DNA of 64,000 nucleotides, taken from assembly GCA_001048675.1 (NCBI GenBank), contig CCKK01000003.1:558001-622000 (forward strand), in the 5' to 3' direction. Each line of letters begins with the position of its first letter. The first letter of the stretch is position 1. A model generated the notes under the pieces. That model saw nothing but the letters and a program-made list of their open reading frames with translations. It did not search any database and was not told the origin of the DNA. The stretch is from Vibrio diabolicus (GTDB taxonomy: Bacteria > Pseudomonadota > Gammaproteobacteria > Enterobacterales > Vibrionaceae). Shown here one piece after another: positions 19,425-28,332 of the stretch. Made by a program: the position numbers and the translations under genes.

Positions 19425-21225
19425 CGAGCTGCGCGCGCATGATGTGCAGCTCAATCGGGAGAAGGCCCAACTCAACACGATAATGGGTGTTCTTAATTGT
19501 TACTTACGTGAATTTGCACTGCCGAATCAACAAGTGGAATGGCACTACCAATCGACATCGCTACCCCAAACATTAAAACGCAACTATTCCGCCAAGCAAC
19601 GGGTAGCCGTTCATCTTTCTCAACAAAATGGCGTGCTGGTTTTACCGATTCACTACGCGAGCAAACTGGGCAAAATCAAATTAGCAGAACTGCCTTGGGC
19701 AAAAATGCCGGGATCTGGTTGGGCGAAATTGGATGCCACGCAAACTCTTACGCTTTTGCTTAACTATCTCAAGCAGGTGTTGGCGATCCCGTTTAACCAT
19801 GATCTGATCGAACAACTGGAAAATAGCGTGCTGGTTACCGAGCAGTTTCTCAACGTCGCGCCCAAATCGCATCACAACGAGTTTATCGCTTCGGAACAAT
19901 CTCTGATTTGGGGGCATACTTTCCATCCGACCCCGAAAAGTCGTTCGGGCGTCACCATGGATGATCTCTTGGCGTTTTCTCCAGAAGTCGGCGCGCAAGT
20001 CCCGTTATACTGGTTTGAAGTGGATACGTCCTTACTTGATGTGCTGAGTTCCGACGGAGAAGCTAACCCTGCTCAGCAAATGCTACAACAGCTCGCGCCA
20101 CAACACACCACCAGCAATGGGAAGACCCTCTACCCTTGCCATCCTTGGGAAAGCTACACCATTTTGAGCAACCCAAGCGTGAAGCGTGCCATTGAACAAG
20201 GCAAGATCACGCCACTGGGTTTAGGTGGTGAAAAGATGCAGCCGACCTCTTCAGTTCGTACCCTCTACCACCCAGACATGGACTGGTTTGCGAAATTCTC
20301 CATCAACGTACGATTAACCAATTGCGTGCGCAAAAACGCGTGGTACGAACTCGACAGCGCCGTGCAGCTCACGTCGATTCTCAAACCAATTAGAGAAAAC
20401 GAACAGTTGCACAACCCCGTATTTAAAGTGATGACGGAGCCTTACGCCACCACGTTGAATCTAGAAAGTGTCGCTGAGCGCAATTGGGACGACAACACCA
20501 AAGCGCGCGAATCGTTTGGGATTTTGTATCGCGAAAATTTCTCGCTGAGCGAAGTCGACATCTTAAAACCAACCCTCGCTGGCGCTCTGTTTGCTTACAA
20601 CAAAAACGGCAACAGTTGCATTGCTCAACGCCTTAAAAACAAAGCGCGTACTACGCAAAATCGCTATTCCGACATCGCGACACTGTGGTTTGAACGCTAT
20701 TTGCATTGCCTAATTCCGGGCGTGTTTAATTACTACTTCAAACACGGGGTGGCGTTTGAGCCGCATTTGCAAAACACCTTGATTGGCTTTGAGCAAGAGA
20801 TGCCGTGTTGTGTTTGGATTCGTGATTTGGAAGGCACTAAATTACTGCCAGAGTTCTGGCCAGCAGAAACATTAACTGATTTGTCTGAACGCGCGCGACA
20901 ATCGGTTTACTACAGTCGCGAACAAGGCTGGAATCGCATCGGATACTGCACCTTTATCAACAACATCAGCGAAGCGATTTTCTTCATCGCAGAAGGTGAT
21001 GAGCCACTAGAGCAAACGCTGTGGAATGCGGTGCAAAGTGCCATTGTGCGTTGGCAATCAGTGAATGGAAAACAGCCGGAACTAGAAGCGTTGCTGAATG
21101 GCGGTCACTTCCCAAGCAAAAATAATTTCACCACGCGTTTGATGCAAAAAGCCGATAAGGAGTCGGGCTATACCCAAGTCGCCACGCCTTGGCAACAATA
21201 CGAAAAAGGAGCGCAACATGTCTAA
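19396..21225 (+). CDS. pvsD: Vibrioferrin NIS synthetase PvsD
   Basis: A 609-aa IucA/IucC-family synthetase. Motifs are LYPCHPWE, TSSVRTLYHP, FSINVRLTNCVRKNAW and the C-terminal YYFKHGVAFEPHLQN. In the characterised pathway PvsD is the type A enzyme that couples citrate with L-serine to give O-citryl-serine, the substrate of PvsE. I prefer the ATG at 19396 over an in-frame TTG at 19384. It overlaps pvsC upstream and pvsE downstream by eight bases, indicating tight translational coupling. Confidence 0.93.
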   Translation: MLQTQSSQTSELRAHDVQLNREKAQLNTIMGVLNCYLREFALPNQQVEWHYQSTSLPQTLKRNYSAKQRVAVHLSQQNGVLVLPIHYASKLGKIKLAELPWAKMPGSGWAKLDATQTLTLLLNYLKQVLAIPFNHDLIEQLENSVLVTEQFLNVAPKSHHNEFIASEQSLIWGHTFHPTPKSRSGVTMDDLLAFSPEVGAQVPLYWFEVDTSLLDVLSSDGEANPAQQMLQQLAPQHTTSNGKTLYPCHPWESYTILSNPSVKRAIEQGKITPLGLGGEKMQPTSSVRTLYHPDMDWFAKFSINVRLTNCVRKNAWYELDSAVQLTSILKPIRENEQLHNPVFKVMTEPYATTLNLESVAERNWDDNTKARESFGILYRENFSLSEVDILKPTLAGALFAYNKNGNSCIAQRLKNKARTTQNRYSDIATLWFERYLHCLIPGVFNYYFKHGVAFEPHLQNTLIGFEQEMPCCVWIRDLEGTKLLPEFWPAETLTDLSERARQSVYYSREQGWNRIGYCTFINNISEAIFFIAEGDEPLEQTLWNAVQSAIVRWQSVNGKQPELEALLNGGHFPSKNNFTTRLMQKADKESGYTQVATPWQQYEKGAQHV

Positions 21226-22420
21226 TTCACTCTCCCTACCGACACGTATTAGCCAGCAAGTTCACACGCTCGCACAGCAGCAAAATCAACCCTTGTGCGC
21301 GTACTTGTATGACCTAAAAGCCTTAGAAGAACACATCAAACAACTGCGTCACGTTTTGCCGAAAAATGTCGAGCTATTTTACGCAGCCAAAGCCAATCCA
21401 TCGGGCCCGATTCTCAAAACGCTCGCGCCGCATGTCGATGGTTTTGAAGCGGCATCTGGCGGGGAGTTGACACACCTCCACCAGCAACAACTCGATAAGC
21501 CATTGATCTTCGGTGGCCCAGGAAAAATGCCAAGTGAATTGCAACAAGCGATTGAGCTGGATGTCGATGCGATTCATGTCGAAAGCCTCACCGAGCTAAA
21601 GCGCATTGGAGCACTAACCGAGCGCCTCAACCGCCCTACTTCGATCTTTTTGCGTATGAACATCGATATTGGCGACATCACGCTCAGCAAGTTGGCGATG
21701 GGCGGCAAGCCAACTCCTTTTGGTTTGGACGAGTCCGAACTGAGTAATGCTTTGATGTTGCTGCGCGATTTCCCGCAAGTGTCACTGAAAGGTTTCCATT
21801 TTCACTTGATGTCGCATCAGCTCGATGTTGAGCGTCACTTAGCGTTAATGCAGCGCTATTTCCAAGTCGTAAAAGCGTGGCAACAGGAGTTCGAACTCGG
21901 TGAGCTAATGATCAACTTGGGCGGCGGCATGGGCATCAACTACCAAAACCCTGAGCAACACTTTCCGTGGATGGAGTTTTGCGACAAGTTGGAATTCCTC
22001 ATCGCTAAAGAGCAAGTTCAAGATTGGACACTGCGTTTTGAATGCGGACGGTTCATCACAGCGGCATGCGGTTATTACGTGATGGAAGTGCTGGATATTA
22101 AGCAAAATCTTGGCGAAAACTTTGTCATCGCACGCGGAGGAACTCACCACTTCCGCACGCCAGCAGCGCAGAGCCATGATCATCCATTCGTCATCCTGAA
22201 AAACGAGCAACACCACGAAATTTCTCACCCAATTCAGCATGCACAAGCGACCTTTGTCGGCCAGCTTTGTACGCCCAAAGATGTGCTGGCACGCAATCAA
22301 CCCGTCGCCCACGTCGATATTGGTGATTACGTTGTGTTTACCTTAGCGGGCGCCTATGCGTGGAACATCTCCCATCAAAACTTCTTGATGCATGAACCGC
22401 CGATCTTCCACTATTTTTAA
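21218..22420 (+). CDS. pvsE: PLP-dependent decarboxylase PvsE
   Basis: A 400-aa fold-III PLP decarboxylase of the diaminopimelate/ornithine decarboxylase type. The PLP lysine is in FYAAKANPSG at about residue 56; the phosphate-binding glycine stretch is LGGGMGINY at about 230, and the C-terminal active-site segment is GQLCTPKDVLA. It decarboxylates O-citryl-serine to the ethanolamine derivative in vibrioferrin synthesis. It is the last gene of pvsABCDE, and a terminator follows 21 bases after its stop. Confidence 0.94.
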   Translation: MSNSLSLPTRISQQVHTLAQQQNQPLCAYLYDLKALEEHIKQLRHVLPKNVELFYAAKANPSGPILKTLAPHVDGFEAASGGELTHLHQQQLDKPLIFGGPGKMPSELQQAIELDVDAIHVESLTELKRIGALTERLNRPTSIFLRMNIDIGDITLSKLAMGGKPTPFGLDESELSNALMLLRDFPQVSLKGFHFHLMSHQLDVERHLALMQRYFQVVKAWQQEFELGELMINLGGGMGINYQNPEQHFPWMEFCDKLEFLIAKEQVQDWTLRFECGRFITAACGYYVMEVLDIKQNLGENFVIARGGTHHFRTPAAQSHDHPFVILKNEQHHEISHPIQHAQATFVGQLCTPKDVLARNQPVAHVDIGDYVVFTLAGAYAWNISHQNFLMHEPPIFHYF

Positions 22421-22441
22421 ACGGCATACTTCGCTTCACTC

Positions 22442-22467
22442 AAGCCCCAATCATTGGGGCTTTTTTA
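22442..22467 (+). terminator. Rho-independent terminator of the pvs operon
   Basis: Eight-bp stem AAGCCCCA / TGGGGCTT with a four-base loop and a T-run on the plus strand. There is no T-run in the minus direction, so it mainly ends pvsABCDE. Confidence 0.88.
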
Positions 22468-22493
22468 TTCCACTCGGCACAAATTCATTGCCA

Positions 22494-23738
22494 TTAACCG
22501 CTCTGCGAAATAGCAATAATGCGTTTTATCAGCTCGTCGGGTTCCATCTTGGGATTGCGGTAAAAACGGAATATTTCCGAGTTTATCGCTTGCTGAGCAA
22601 CCGGATTGACCGCCATCGAATCAATCATACTCGGCACAGCGAGGTTGTGTTTAACGCCGTAGTGAAAGTCTTGATATGACTGGACCTGACACGGATTAAA
22701 ATCGCTGATGTCGATATCGGTGCGTACCGGAATCGAGCCTTTTACCTTATTGAACTTGGCTTGAAACTCGACGTCTGCCAGCGCGCTTGCGGTTTGCTGA
22801 GCCGCCTCGGAAGAAAACGACTTGCTCGACATAAACACCAAGCTGTCCATGTTGTAGAGGAATACACCATCGCTGTCAGGAGTTGGGTAACAGCCGACCT
22901 CTTGCGGAACCGAGACTTGATTGGCGAGCAACTCACCCAAAATCCAATCTCCACCGATTTGAAACAGCGCTTGACCATCGGCTAGCGCTTGGGTCGCCGT
23001 ATCCCACTTACTGTCGGGTAATTGGTTGTCGATCAACAAACTCAGGCGGCGAAATTGCGTCAACGCTTGGCGCAGGGTATCGCTGTCGATGCTGTCTCGC
23101 TCAAGTTTAACCATTGCATTGGTGTAGAACTCAACGCCGCCAGTGGAGATCACTAAGTTCTCGAAAAGTTGGGCGACTTGCCACGGCTGCTCACCGACCG
23201 CGATCGGTACGATACCATTTTGCTGAGCAAGCTCCATGGCAGCGAACATCTCTTGCCAATTTTTCGGCGCGGAAAGATTCAGTTGTTTAAGCAGCTTGTG
23301 GTTGACCCACAGCCAGTTCAAGCGGTGCAGCGTAAGTGGCAGGGCGATATAGCCGTTTTGTGTTTTATTGATTTCGATAGACAGCGGGTAGAGCACCTCG
23401 TCCCAGCGCTGCTCATCGGCAACCGCATTGACGTTGTGCAAAATACCGATGGCATCCCACGCCTTAATACTTGGCCCTTCGATTTGCGCGAAGCTGGGTG
23501 GATTGCCCGCCAGCGCGCGAGCTTGCAGTACCGTCATCGCACTGTCGCCACCACCGCCTAACACCGGGCTTTGCAGTAGCTCGATATCATGCTGTTTTAG
23601 CTGAGCTTTGAGTGTTTGCAGCGCTTGCTGTTCGCCGTCAGAAGTCCACCAATGTAAAAACTCTATCCCTTGTGGCGACTCAGCGTGAGCGACGCAAGGG
23701 GCGAGCAACAGTGGGAACAAGAATGCCAGTTTGTTCAT
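22494..23738 (-). CDS. Extracellular solute-binding protein (family 1, sugar-type), orphan
   Basis: A 414-aa periplasmic binding protein. The signal peptide MNKLAFLFPLLLAPCVAHA is followed by IEFLHWWTSDGEQQALQTL, the usual opening of carbohydrate-binding proteins, and ALPLTLHRLNWLWVNHKLL is the typical hinge region. No ABC permease or ATPase gene lies nearby. Instead it begins two bases after the stop of a sensor kinase, so it is co-expressed with a two-component system. This makes a role as ligand-binding co-sensor more likely than transport. The ligand is probably a sugar because of the fold and the divergent PTS gene. Confidence 0.9.
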   Translation of the reverse strand: MNKLAFLFPLLLAPCVAHAESPQGIEFLHWWTSDGEQQALQTLKAQLKQHDIELLQSPVLGGGGDSAMTVLQARALAGNPPSFAQIEGPSIKAWDAIGILHNVNAVADEQRWDEVLYPLSIEINKTQNGYIALPLTLHRLNWLWVNHKLLKQLNLSAPKNWQEMFAAMELAQQNGIVPIAVGEQPWQVAQLFENLVISTGGVEFYTNAMVKLERDSIDSDTLRQALTQFRRLSLLIDNQLPDSKWDTATQALADGQALFQIGGDWILGELLANQVSVPQEVGCYPTPDSDGVFLYNMDSLVFMSSKSFSSEAAQQTASALADVEFQAKFNKVKGSIPVRTDIDISDFNPCQVQSYQDFHYGVKHNLAVPSMIDSMAVNPVAQQAINSEIFRFYRNPKMEPDELIKRIIAISQSG

Positions 23739-23740
23739 AG

Positions 23741-25171
23741 TCAGTCTCTCGGGAAAGTCAGTGTGGCGCAGAGGCCGCCAAACTGAGAATGGCTCAGCGA
23801 CAAACTGCCGCCGTGAGCCTTTGCAATGCTCTGTGAAATGGTTAACCCTAGCCCACTGCCTTCTTTATCGTTGCTAGCGCGGAAGTATGGCTGGCAAAGC
23901 TTTTCAAGTAATAAATCGTCAACACCGTCACCGTGATCTTCAATTTCAATCTGGATGAACTCTGGGCTTTCACTCAGCGTAATGTCCGCTTGATGGCCGT
24001 ATTTGAGCGCGTTATCGACCAGATTCTGAATGCAGCGCTTAATCGCTAACGGTTTACCAGCAAAGTGGGTGCGGATTTCACCGTGGATGCGAATTGTGTC
24101 CGGCGCATCGGTGATATTGGCGGAAATGTGCTGAATCAGTTGGGTGAAATTGATCGGCTCGATTTCCTCGTGGATATCTGTCTCTTTAATGCATTGCAAT
24201 GCGCCTTTGACCATCAAATCTAGGTCGTTACTTAGGCGGATAAAGCGTTCTCGGTCGGCGTCGTTATCCAGCATTTCCGCCCGCAGTTTTAGGCAGGCTA
24301 TCGGCGTTTTCAGATCGTGTGAAATGGCACTGAACAGCATTTCGCGGTCTTTAATATGGCTGTCGATGCGTCGATTCATTTTGTTAAACGCACGTACCGC
24401 CGCTTTCAGTTCGTTACTGCCTCGCTCAGAGACTTCGGGCACGTCTAATCGGCTCGACATCAGGGTTGCGGCTTTTGCCAGCTCTCGAATTGGTTGAATT
24501 TCTTTGCGAACGATAAACCAGGTACACAGCAACAGCATTAGTGCGGACAACAATAGTGTCAACCATTGGCGCAGCTCAAAATAGTTAGTCTCTAGGTTGA
24601 TATAAGGCGCGGGTAGCACCGCCGCGAGATAAAACCATTCGTTCTGCGCGACTTCGACCTGCATCACCAGAATCGGTGGATTGAGATCACCAAACGAAAG
24701 CGAATAATGCGCCCACAATAGCGGCAGTTCGTCGATAGGTAGCTCGTTGTTGAACACTTTGAGTTTGTCGCGCTGGGTGAACTCCACTTCGATATTAGGA
24801 ATTCCGCTCAGCTCGCTTTCCAAAACCTCGCGAACTTGGTTGATGACCAACGTTTTGCGTTCGCTCTCCGGCAGCGGGTCGACCTCAATCTGGTGATTGT
24901 TGAGTGAGACGAAAAAGCGCGTGCCGCCCATGTTGCGTAGTTGATTGAGCACCAAGTGGCGATATTCCGAAGGGAGAGTTTGAAAGAAGGCGATGGTGGA
25001 AGAAGCGCTCAGTGCTAAGCTTTTGACTGTGGTGGTCAGGCCCTCTTTATCGCGTTCGCTGGCGTGTTGATACCAGATAATCCCGGATAATACCTGCGCC
25101 AGAATGATCACCAGCAACAGGAACACACTGGTGCGAACGACCAGTGACCCCGTCCAGCGTTTAATTCTCAT
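23741..25171 (-). CDS. Sensor histidine kinase (EnvZ/OmpR class)
   Basis: A 476-aa membrane kinase. First membrane helix at about residues 9-33, a periplasmic sensor domain of about 165 residues, a second helix at about 203-221, HAMP, phospho-acceptor motif SAISHDLKTP, N-box NLVDNALKYG, G1 box DHGDGVDDLL and G2 box GSGLGLTISQ. All catalytic motifs are intact. Its start overlaps the response-regulator stop by 11 bases, and the solute-binding protein follows two bases later. The arrangement suggests that the periplasmic domain reads the state of the binding protein. Confidence 0.93.
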   Translation of the reverse strand: MRIKRWTGSLVVRTSVFLLLVIILAQVLSGIIWYQHASERDKEGLTTTVKSLALSASSTIAFFQTLPSEYRHLVLNQLRNMGGTRFFVSLNNHQIEVDPLPESERKTLVINQVREVLESELSGIPNIEVEFTQRDKLKVFNNELPIDELPLLWAHYSLSFGDLNPPILVMQVEVAQNEWFYLAAVLPAPYINLETNYFELRQWLTLLLSALMLLLCTWFIVRKEIQPIRELAKAATLMSSRLDVPEVSERGSNELKAAVRAFNKMNRRIDSHIKDREMLFSAISHDLKTPIACLKLRAEMLDNDADRERFIRLSNDLDLMVKGALQCIKETDIHEEIEPINFTQLIQHISANITDAPDTIRIHGEIRTHFAGKPLAIKRCIQNLVDNALKYGHQADITLSESPEFIQIEIEDHGDGVDDLLLEKLCQPYFRASNDKEGSGLGLTISQSIAKAHGGSLSLSHSQFGGLCATLTFPRD

Positions 25172-25868
25172 AATGCACGTCCGTGGTCAGCATGTAGCCT
25201 TTGTTGCGCACCGTTAGGATCAGCGAGCGGTCTTTATCTTCAAGGTGATGACGCAAGCGGCTGATCTGCACGTCGATGCCGCGTTCAAACGGGTCAGCAT
25301 CGCGTCCCCAGATCTCGCGCGCAATGTCATCGCGCGACAATATTGATTGCGCGTGGTTGACGAACAATCCGAGCAGCGACAAATCTGCGCCACTAAGTTG
25401 CTTGACCTCGCGGCTAGCAACGTGGGTCAGTTGCCGGGTTACGGTATCTAACAACCAATCGTCAAAACGCACTTTACGCGTCAGTTTGCTATTGGCGGTC
25501 GATTGGCTGCGTCTCAGAATCGTTTTGATGCGTGCGAGCAGTTCACGCGGACTGAATGATTTGGTGATGTAGTCGTCAGCGCCCATTTCTAGCCCTGCGA
25601 CTCGGTCGGCTTCTTCAGTGACGGCGGTCAGCATGATGATCGGGATATCGGAATTTTTGCGCAGTTTCTGGCACAGGGTAAAGCCGTCTTCACCGGGCAT
25701 CATAATATCGAGGATGATTAAATCAGGATGGTGATCGTTGAGCAGTTGCCACATCACGCCGCCGTTTTCCGCGCAAAGCACTTCAAACCCTGCGCGGCCA
25801 AGGTAATCTGACAACGCTTCGCGAAGGTCGAGGTTGTCATCGACGACCAGTATCTGCTTGTTTTCCAT
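25161..25868 (-). CDS. OmpR-family response regulator
   Basis: A 235-aa regulator. The receiver domain has the acidic pocket VVDDN, phospho-acceptor Asp in LIILDIMMPGEDG and the Lys in DDYITKSFSP (Ser replaces the usual Pro after Lys). The C-terminal winged-helix domain contains RGIDVQISRLRHHLEDKD and the wing VRNKGYML. The ATG at 25868 starts the receiver directly (MENKQILVVDDN); an earlier in-frame start would add 31 residues without domain character. It is the first gene of the operon and faces the PTS gene. The inter-operon region has GTAAG repeats suited to an OmpR-type dimer. Confidence 0.92.
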   Translation of the reverse strand: MENKQILVVDDNLDLREALSDYLGRAGFEVLCAENGGVMWQLLNDHHPDLIILDIMMPGEDGFTLCQKLRKNSDIPIIMLTAVTEEADRVAGLEMGADDYITKSFSPRELLARIKTILRRSQSTANSKLTRKVRFDDWLLDTVTRQLTHVASREVKQLSGADLSLLGLFVNHAQSILSRDDIAREIWGRDADPFERGIDVQISRLRHHLEDKDRSLILTVRNKGYMLTTDVHYEN

Positions 25869-25968
25869 CCTACTTTCCCTGTGCCTGCCCTGAGTTTGGC
25901 GCTGGCCAATATGATGCATTCTTAAACGCCCATGCACAATCGAGCCGATTGCAATTTTCACTTCTCGG

Positions 25969-26017
25969 TGTAAGAGATTTGTAAGCGGCCACTTACAAAC
26001 TGATTGCCTTTTGTAAC
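25969..26017. promoter_or_regulatory. Phased GTAAG repeats, candidate response-regulator operator
   Basis: TGTAAG occurs at 25969 and 25980, eleven bases apart. A perfect inverted repeat TTTGTAAG-N6-CTTACAAA spans 25978-25999, and TGTAAC follows at 26012, 32 bases (three helical turns) after 25980. Direct repeats with 10-11-base phasing are typical OmpR-class sites. The element lies between the divergent two-component operon and the PTS gene. Confidence 0.55.
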
Positions 26018-26120
26018 CTTAGGCGCCGCCTTGCTCGCTATGATCATCCTGACCTTACGTGAAACAACATGACCTGAAGGAATCAGGTCCTACAGCACTG
26101 GCATTCGTCAGGAGGAAACC

Positions 26121-27563
26121 ATGTTTGCAAGTATATTTGGACAACTACAAAAAATAGGGCGGTCGTTGATGCTGCCTGTGGCGGTGTTACCGGTGGCCGG
26201 CTTGATGCTGGGTATTGGTAACGCGGGTTTTGCGTTTATTCCAGACGCGGTCAACAAAGTGATGCTCGCCGCCGGTGAAGGCGTGTTCGGCAACATGCAG
26301 TTGATGTTTGCGGTCGGTGTGGCGCTCGGGTTATCAAAAGGCAATGACGGTGCCGCTGCGCTCGCAGGCTTAGTTGGCCTAATTATTATGAACGCATCGC
26401 TCGGTATCGTGACTGGCCTGCGCGGCCTAGAAACTGACGCCACCATCATGGGCGTTGAGACGCTGCAAACCGGGGTGTTTGGCGGCATCTTTATCGGTGC
26501 GGTCGCGGCAATCATGTACAACCGCTTCTACAACATCAAACTGCCGGAATATTTGGGCTTCTTCGCGGGTAAGCGATTTGTGCCCATTGTCACCGGTCTA
26601 TCGGCGATCGTCGTTGGTGCGATTCTCGCGTTTGCATGGCCACCTGTCGGACAACTTCTTGATGCATTTTCTCATTGGGCTGCGTACCAAAACCCTGTTC
26701 TCGCGTGGGCGGTTTACGGCGCGGGCGAACGTTCATTACTCCCTGTTGGTTTGCACCACATCTGGAATGCGCCGTTCTTCTTTGAAGTCGGCAACTACGT
26801 AGACCCAGAAACCGGCAAAGAGTTTACCGGTGAGCTCACTCGCTTCTTCGCGGGCGATAAAACCGCAGGTTATCTGTCTGGTGGCTTCATGTATTCCATG
26901 TGGGCACTACCGGCTGCGGCATTGGCGATTTACCACTGCGCGTCTCCAGAGCGTAAGAAAATTGTTGGTGGTTTGATGCTATCCGCTGCTTTTACCTCTT
27001 GGTTAACCGGTATCACGGAGCCAATCGAATTTACCTTCTTATTCGTCGCGCCAGTGCTGTACGTGATCCATATTTTCCTCACCGGTATTGCGTTTGCGAT
27101 CACCGCATTTTTGGAAATCAAACACAGTACGGACTTTGCTCACGGCGCGATCCAGTTCTTCCTTTATTACCCAATGTCGACTAACGCGTGGATGTTCATC
27201 ATCATCGGTCCAATCTGGGCGACGCTGTACTACGGCTTGTTCCGCTTCTTAATTGTGAAGTTGGATCTGAAAACGCCGGGCCGTGAAACCGACATTGCAG
27301 AAGTGAAGATTGCCGGACAACCTGATGAAATTGCGGTGGATGTAGTAGCTGCATTGGGCGGCAAAGCCAACATCAAGTCAGTCGATGCGTGTATTACTCG
27401 TCTGCGTGTCTCGGTGAAAGACATTGCCAACGTTGATGTTGCTAAGCTAAAAGCGCTCGGCGCGCGAGATGTGTTAGTGATTGGCGACAGTTTACAAGCG
27501 ATTTTCGGTACGCAGTCTGACTCAATTAAGTCAGAGGTGCACAGCGTACTCGCCACCTCCTGA
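26121..27563 (+). CDS. PTS transporter EIICB, glucose/N-acetylglucosamine family (PtsG-like)
   Basis: A 480-aa sugar phosphotransferase permease. The N-terminal EIIC domain of about 390 residues has roughly ten helices and the substrate-site motif [10 protein letters not shown] near residue 296. A short linker leads to a C-terminal EIIB domain whose phosphorylated cysteine is in [11 protein letters not shown] at about residue 426. No EIIA domain is fused, so it would depend on Crr. A strong AGGAGGAAACC ribosome site precedes the ATG. The length and order match PtsG. The sugar is likely glucose, but related members take other hexoses. A terminator follows. Confidence 0.92.
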   Translation: MFASIFGQLQKIGRSLMLPVAVLPVAGLMLGIGNAGFAFIPDAVNKVMLAAGEGVFGNMQLMFAVGVALGLSKGNDGAAALAGLVGLIIMNASLGIVTGLRGLETDATIMGVETLQTGVFGGIFIGAVAAIMYNRFYNIKLPEYLGFFAGKRFVPIVTGLSAIVVGAILAFAWPPVGQLLDAFSHWAAYQNPVLAWAVYGAGERSLLPVGLHHIWNAPFFFEVGNYVDPETGKEFTGELTRFFAGDKTAGYLSGGFMYSMWALPAAALAIYHCASPERKKIVGGLMLSAAFTSWLTGITEPIEFTFLFVAPVLYVIHIFLTGIAFAITAFLEIKHSTDFAHGAIQFFLYYPMSTNAWMFIIIGPIWATLYYGLFRFLIVKLDLKTPGRETDIAEVKIAGQPDEIAVDVVAALGGKANIKSVDACITRLRVSVKDIANVDVAKLKALGARDVLVIGDSLQAIFGTQSDSIKSEVHSVLATS

Positions 27564-27593
27564 TCTTACCTCCCCCAATCTAGGTAAGATTTG

Positions 27594-27623
27594 CCAACCT
27601 CCTTGTGAGGTTGGCTTTTTCGT
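27594..27623 (+). terminator. Rho-independent terminator
   Basis: Nine-bp stem GCCAACCTC / GAGGTTGGC with a five-base loop, followed by TTTTTCGTTTT. It ends the PTS transcript. Confidence 0.9.
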
Positions 27624-27658
27624 TTTCGGAGGTAAAAAAGCGAAGCCAATAACCAGGC

Positions 27659-28105
27659 CTATTTCGCCGCCGCGTTGGTTAAATTGCCCAGCACGCTGCT
27701 GATTTTGTTCAATACCTCGTCGCAGCCTTCAATATGATGGCGCTGCTTTAAATACATAGGATCGTTATAAGCTAACCACGTTTTGCCTTCAGCATCTTCA
27801 TACACCAACACTTTTTGGGGTAAATCGAGCGCCACTTCCTGCGCACAGATCATCAGTGGTGTGCCCACTTTAGGGTTTCCAAACACGATAACTTCGGTTG
27901 GTCGCAACGTCATATCGACTTTCGTGGCATTCTCTTGATGGTTAATGCGCGCAAAGACGTTCAACCCTTTTTCTTGCGCGATAGCGACAAATTTATCCGC
28001 CGTATCTTTTGCTGAATGCGTGCTCGCAACGGTTACCACACCCTCACCAGCCAACGCACTCAATGACGTCAACGCCACGACCAACCCGATGATTACTTTT
28101 TTCAT
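27659..28105 (-). CDS. Secreted DUF302-domain protein
   Basis: A 148-aa protein with a Sec signal peptide (MKKVIIGLVVALTSLSALAG) and a DUF302 domain, recognised by FARINHQENA, EVIVFGNPKVGTPLM and the downstream LPQKVLVYED. DUF302 proteins are small alpha/beta proteins with no firm function. I chose the ATG at 28105 because it starts the signal peptide; the frame is open further upstream without coding character. It is monocistronic and convergent with the PTS gene. Confidence 0.88.
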   Translation of the reverse strand: MKKVIIGLVVALTSLSALAGEGVVTVASTHSAKDTADKFVAIAQEKGLNVFARINHQENATKVDMTLRPTEVIVFGNPKVGTPLMICAQEVALDLPQKVLVYEDAEGKTWLAYNDPMYLKQRHHIEGCDEVLNKISSVLGNLTNAAAK

Positions 28106-28332
28106 TTGTCGTCCCTTCCTCTCTCTGAGTCGAAAACTAGATATAGAAAAACCAAGTGTAGGAAAACTATAGAAGTCAGATCCCACTATCGCGAATTGCA
28201 CTCTACCCACTCAAGAGTCGACCGTGTAACACGGATTAATTGATTCAGATTAATAAAGCATTAACTAGCTGAGCATCAAAAGCGTGAAATACGTAACATT
28301 TGCAGCCTATTTTAGTAAGAAAGAGAAAAGTA

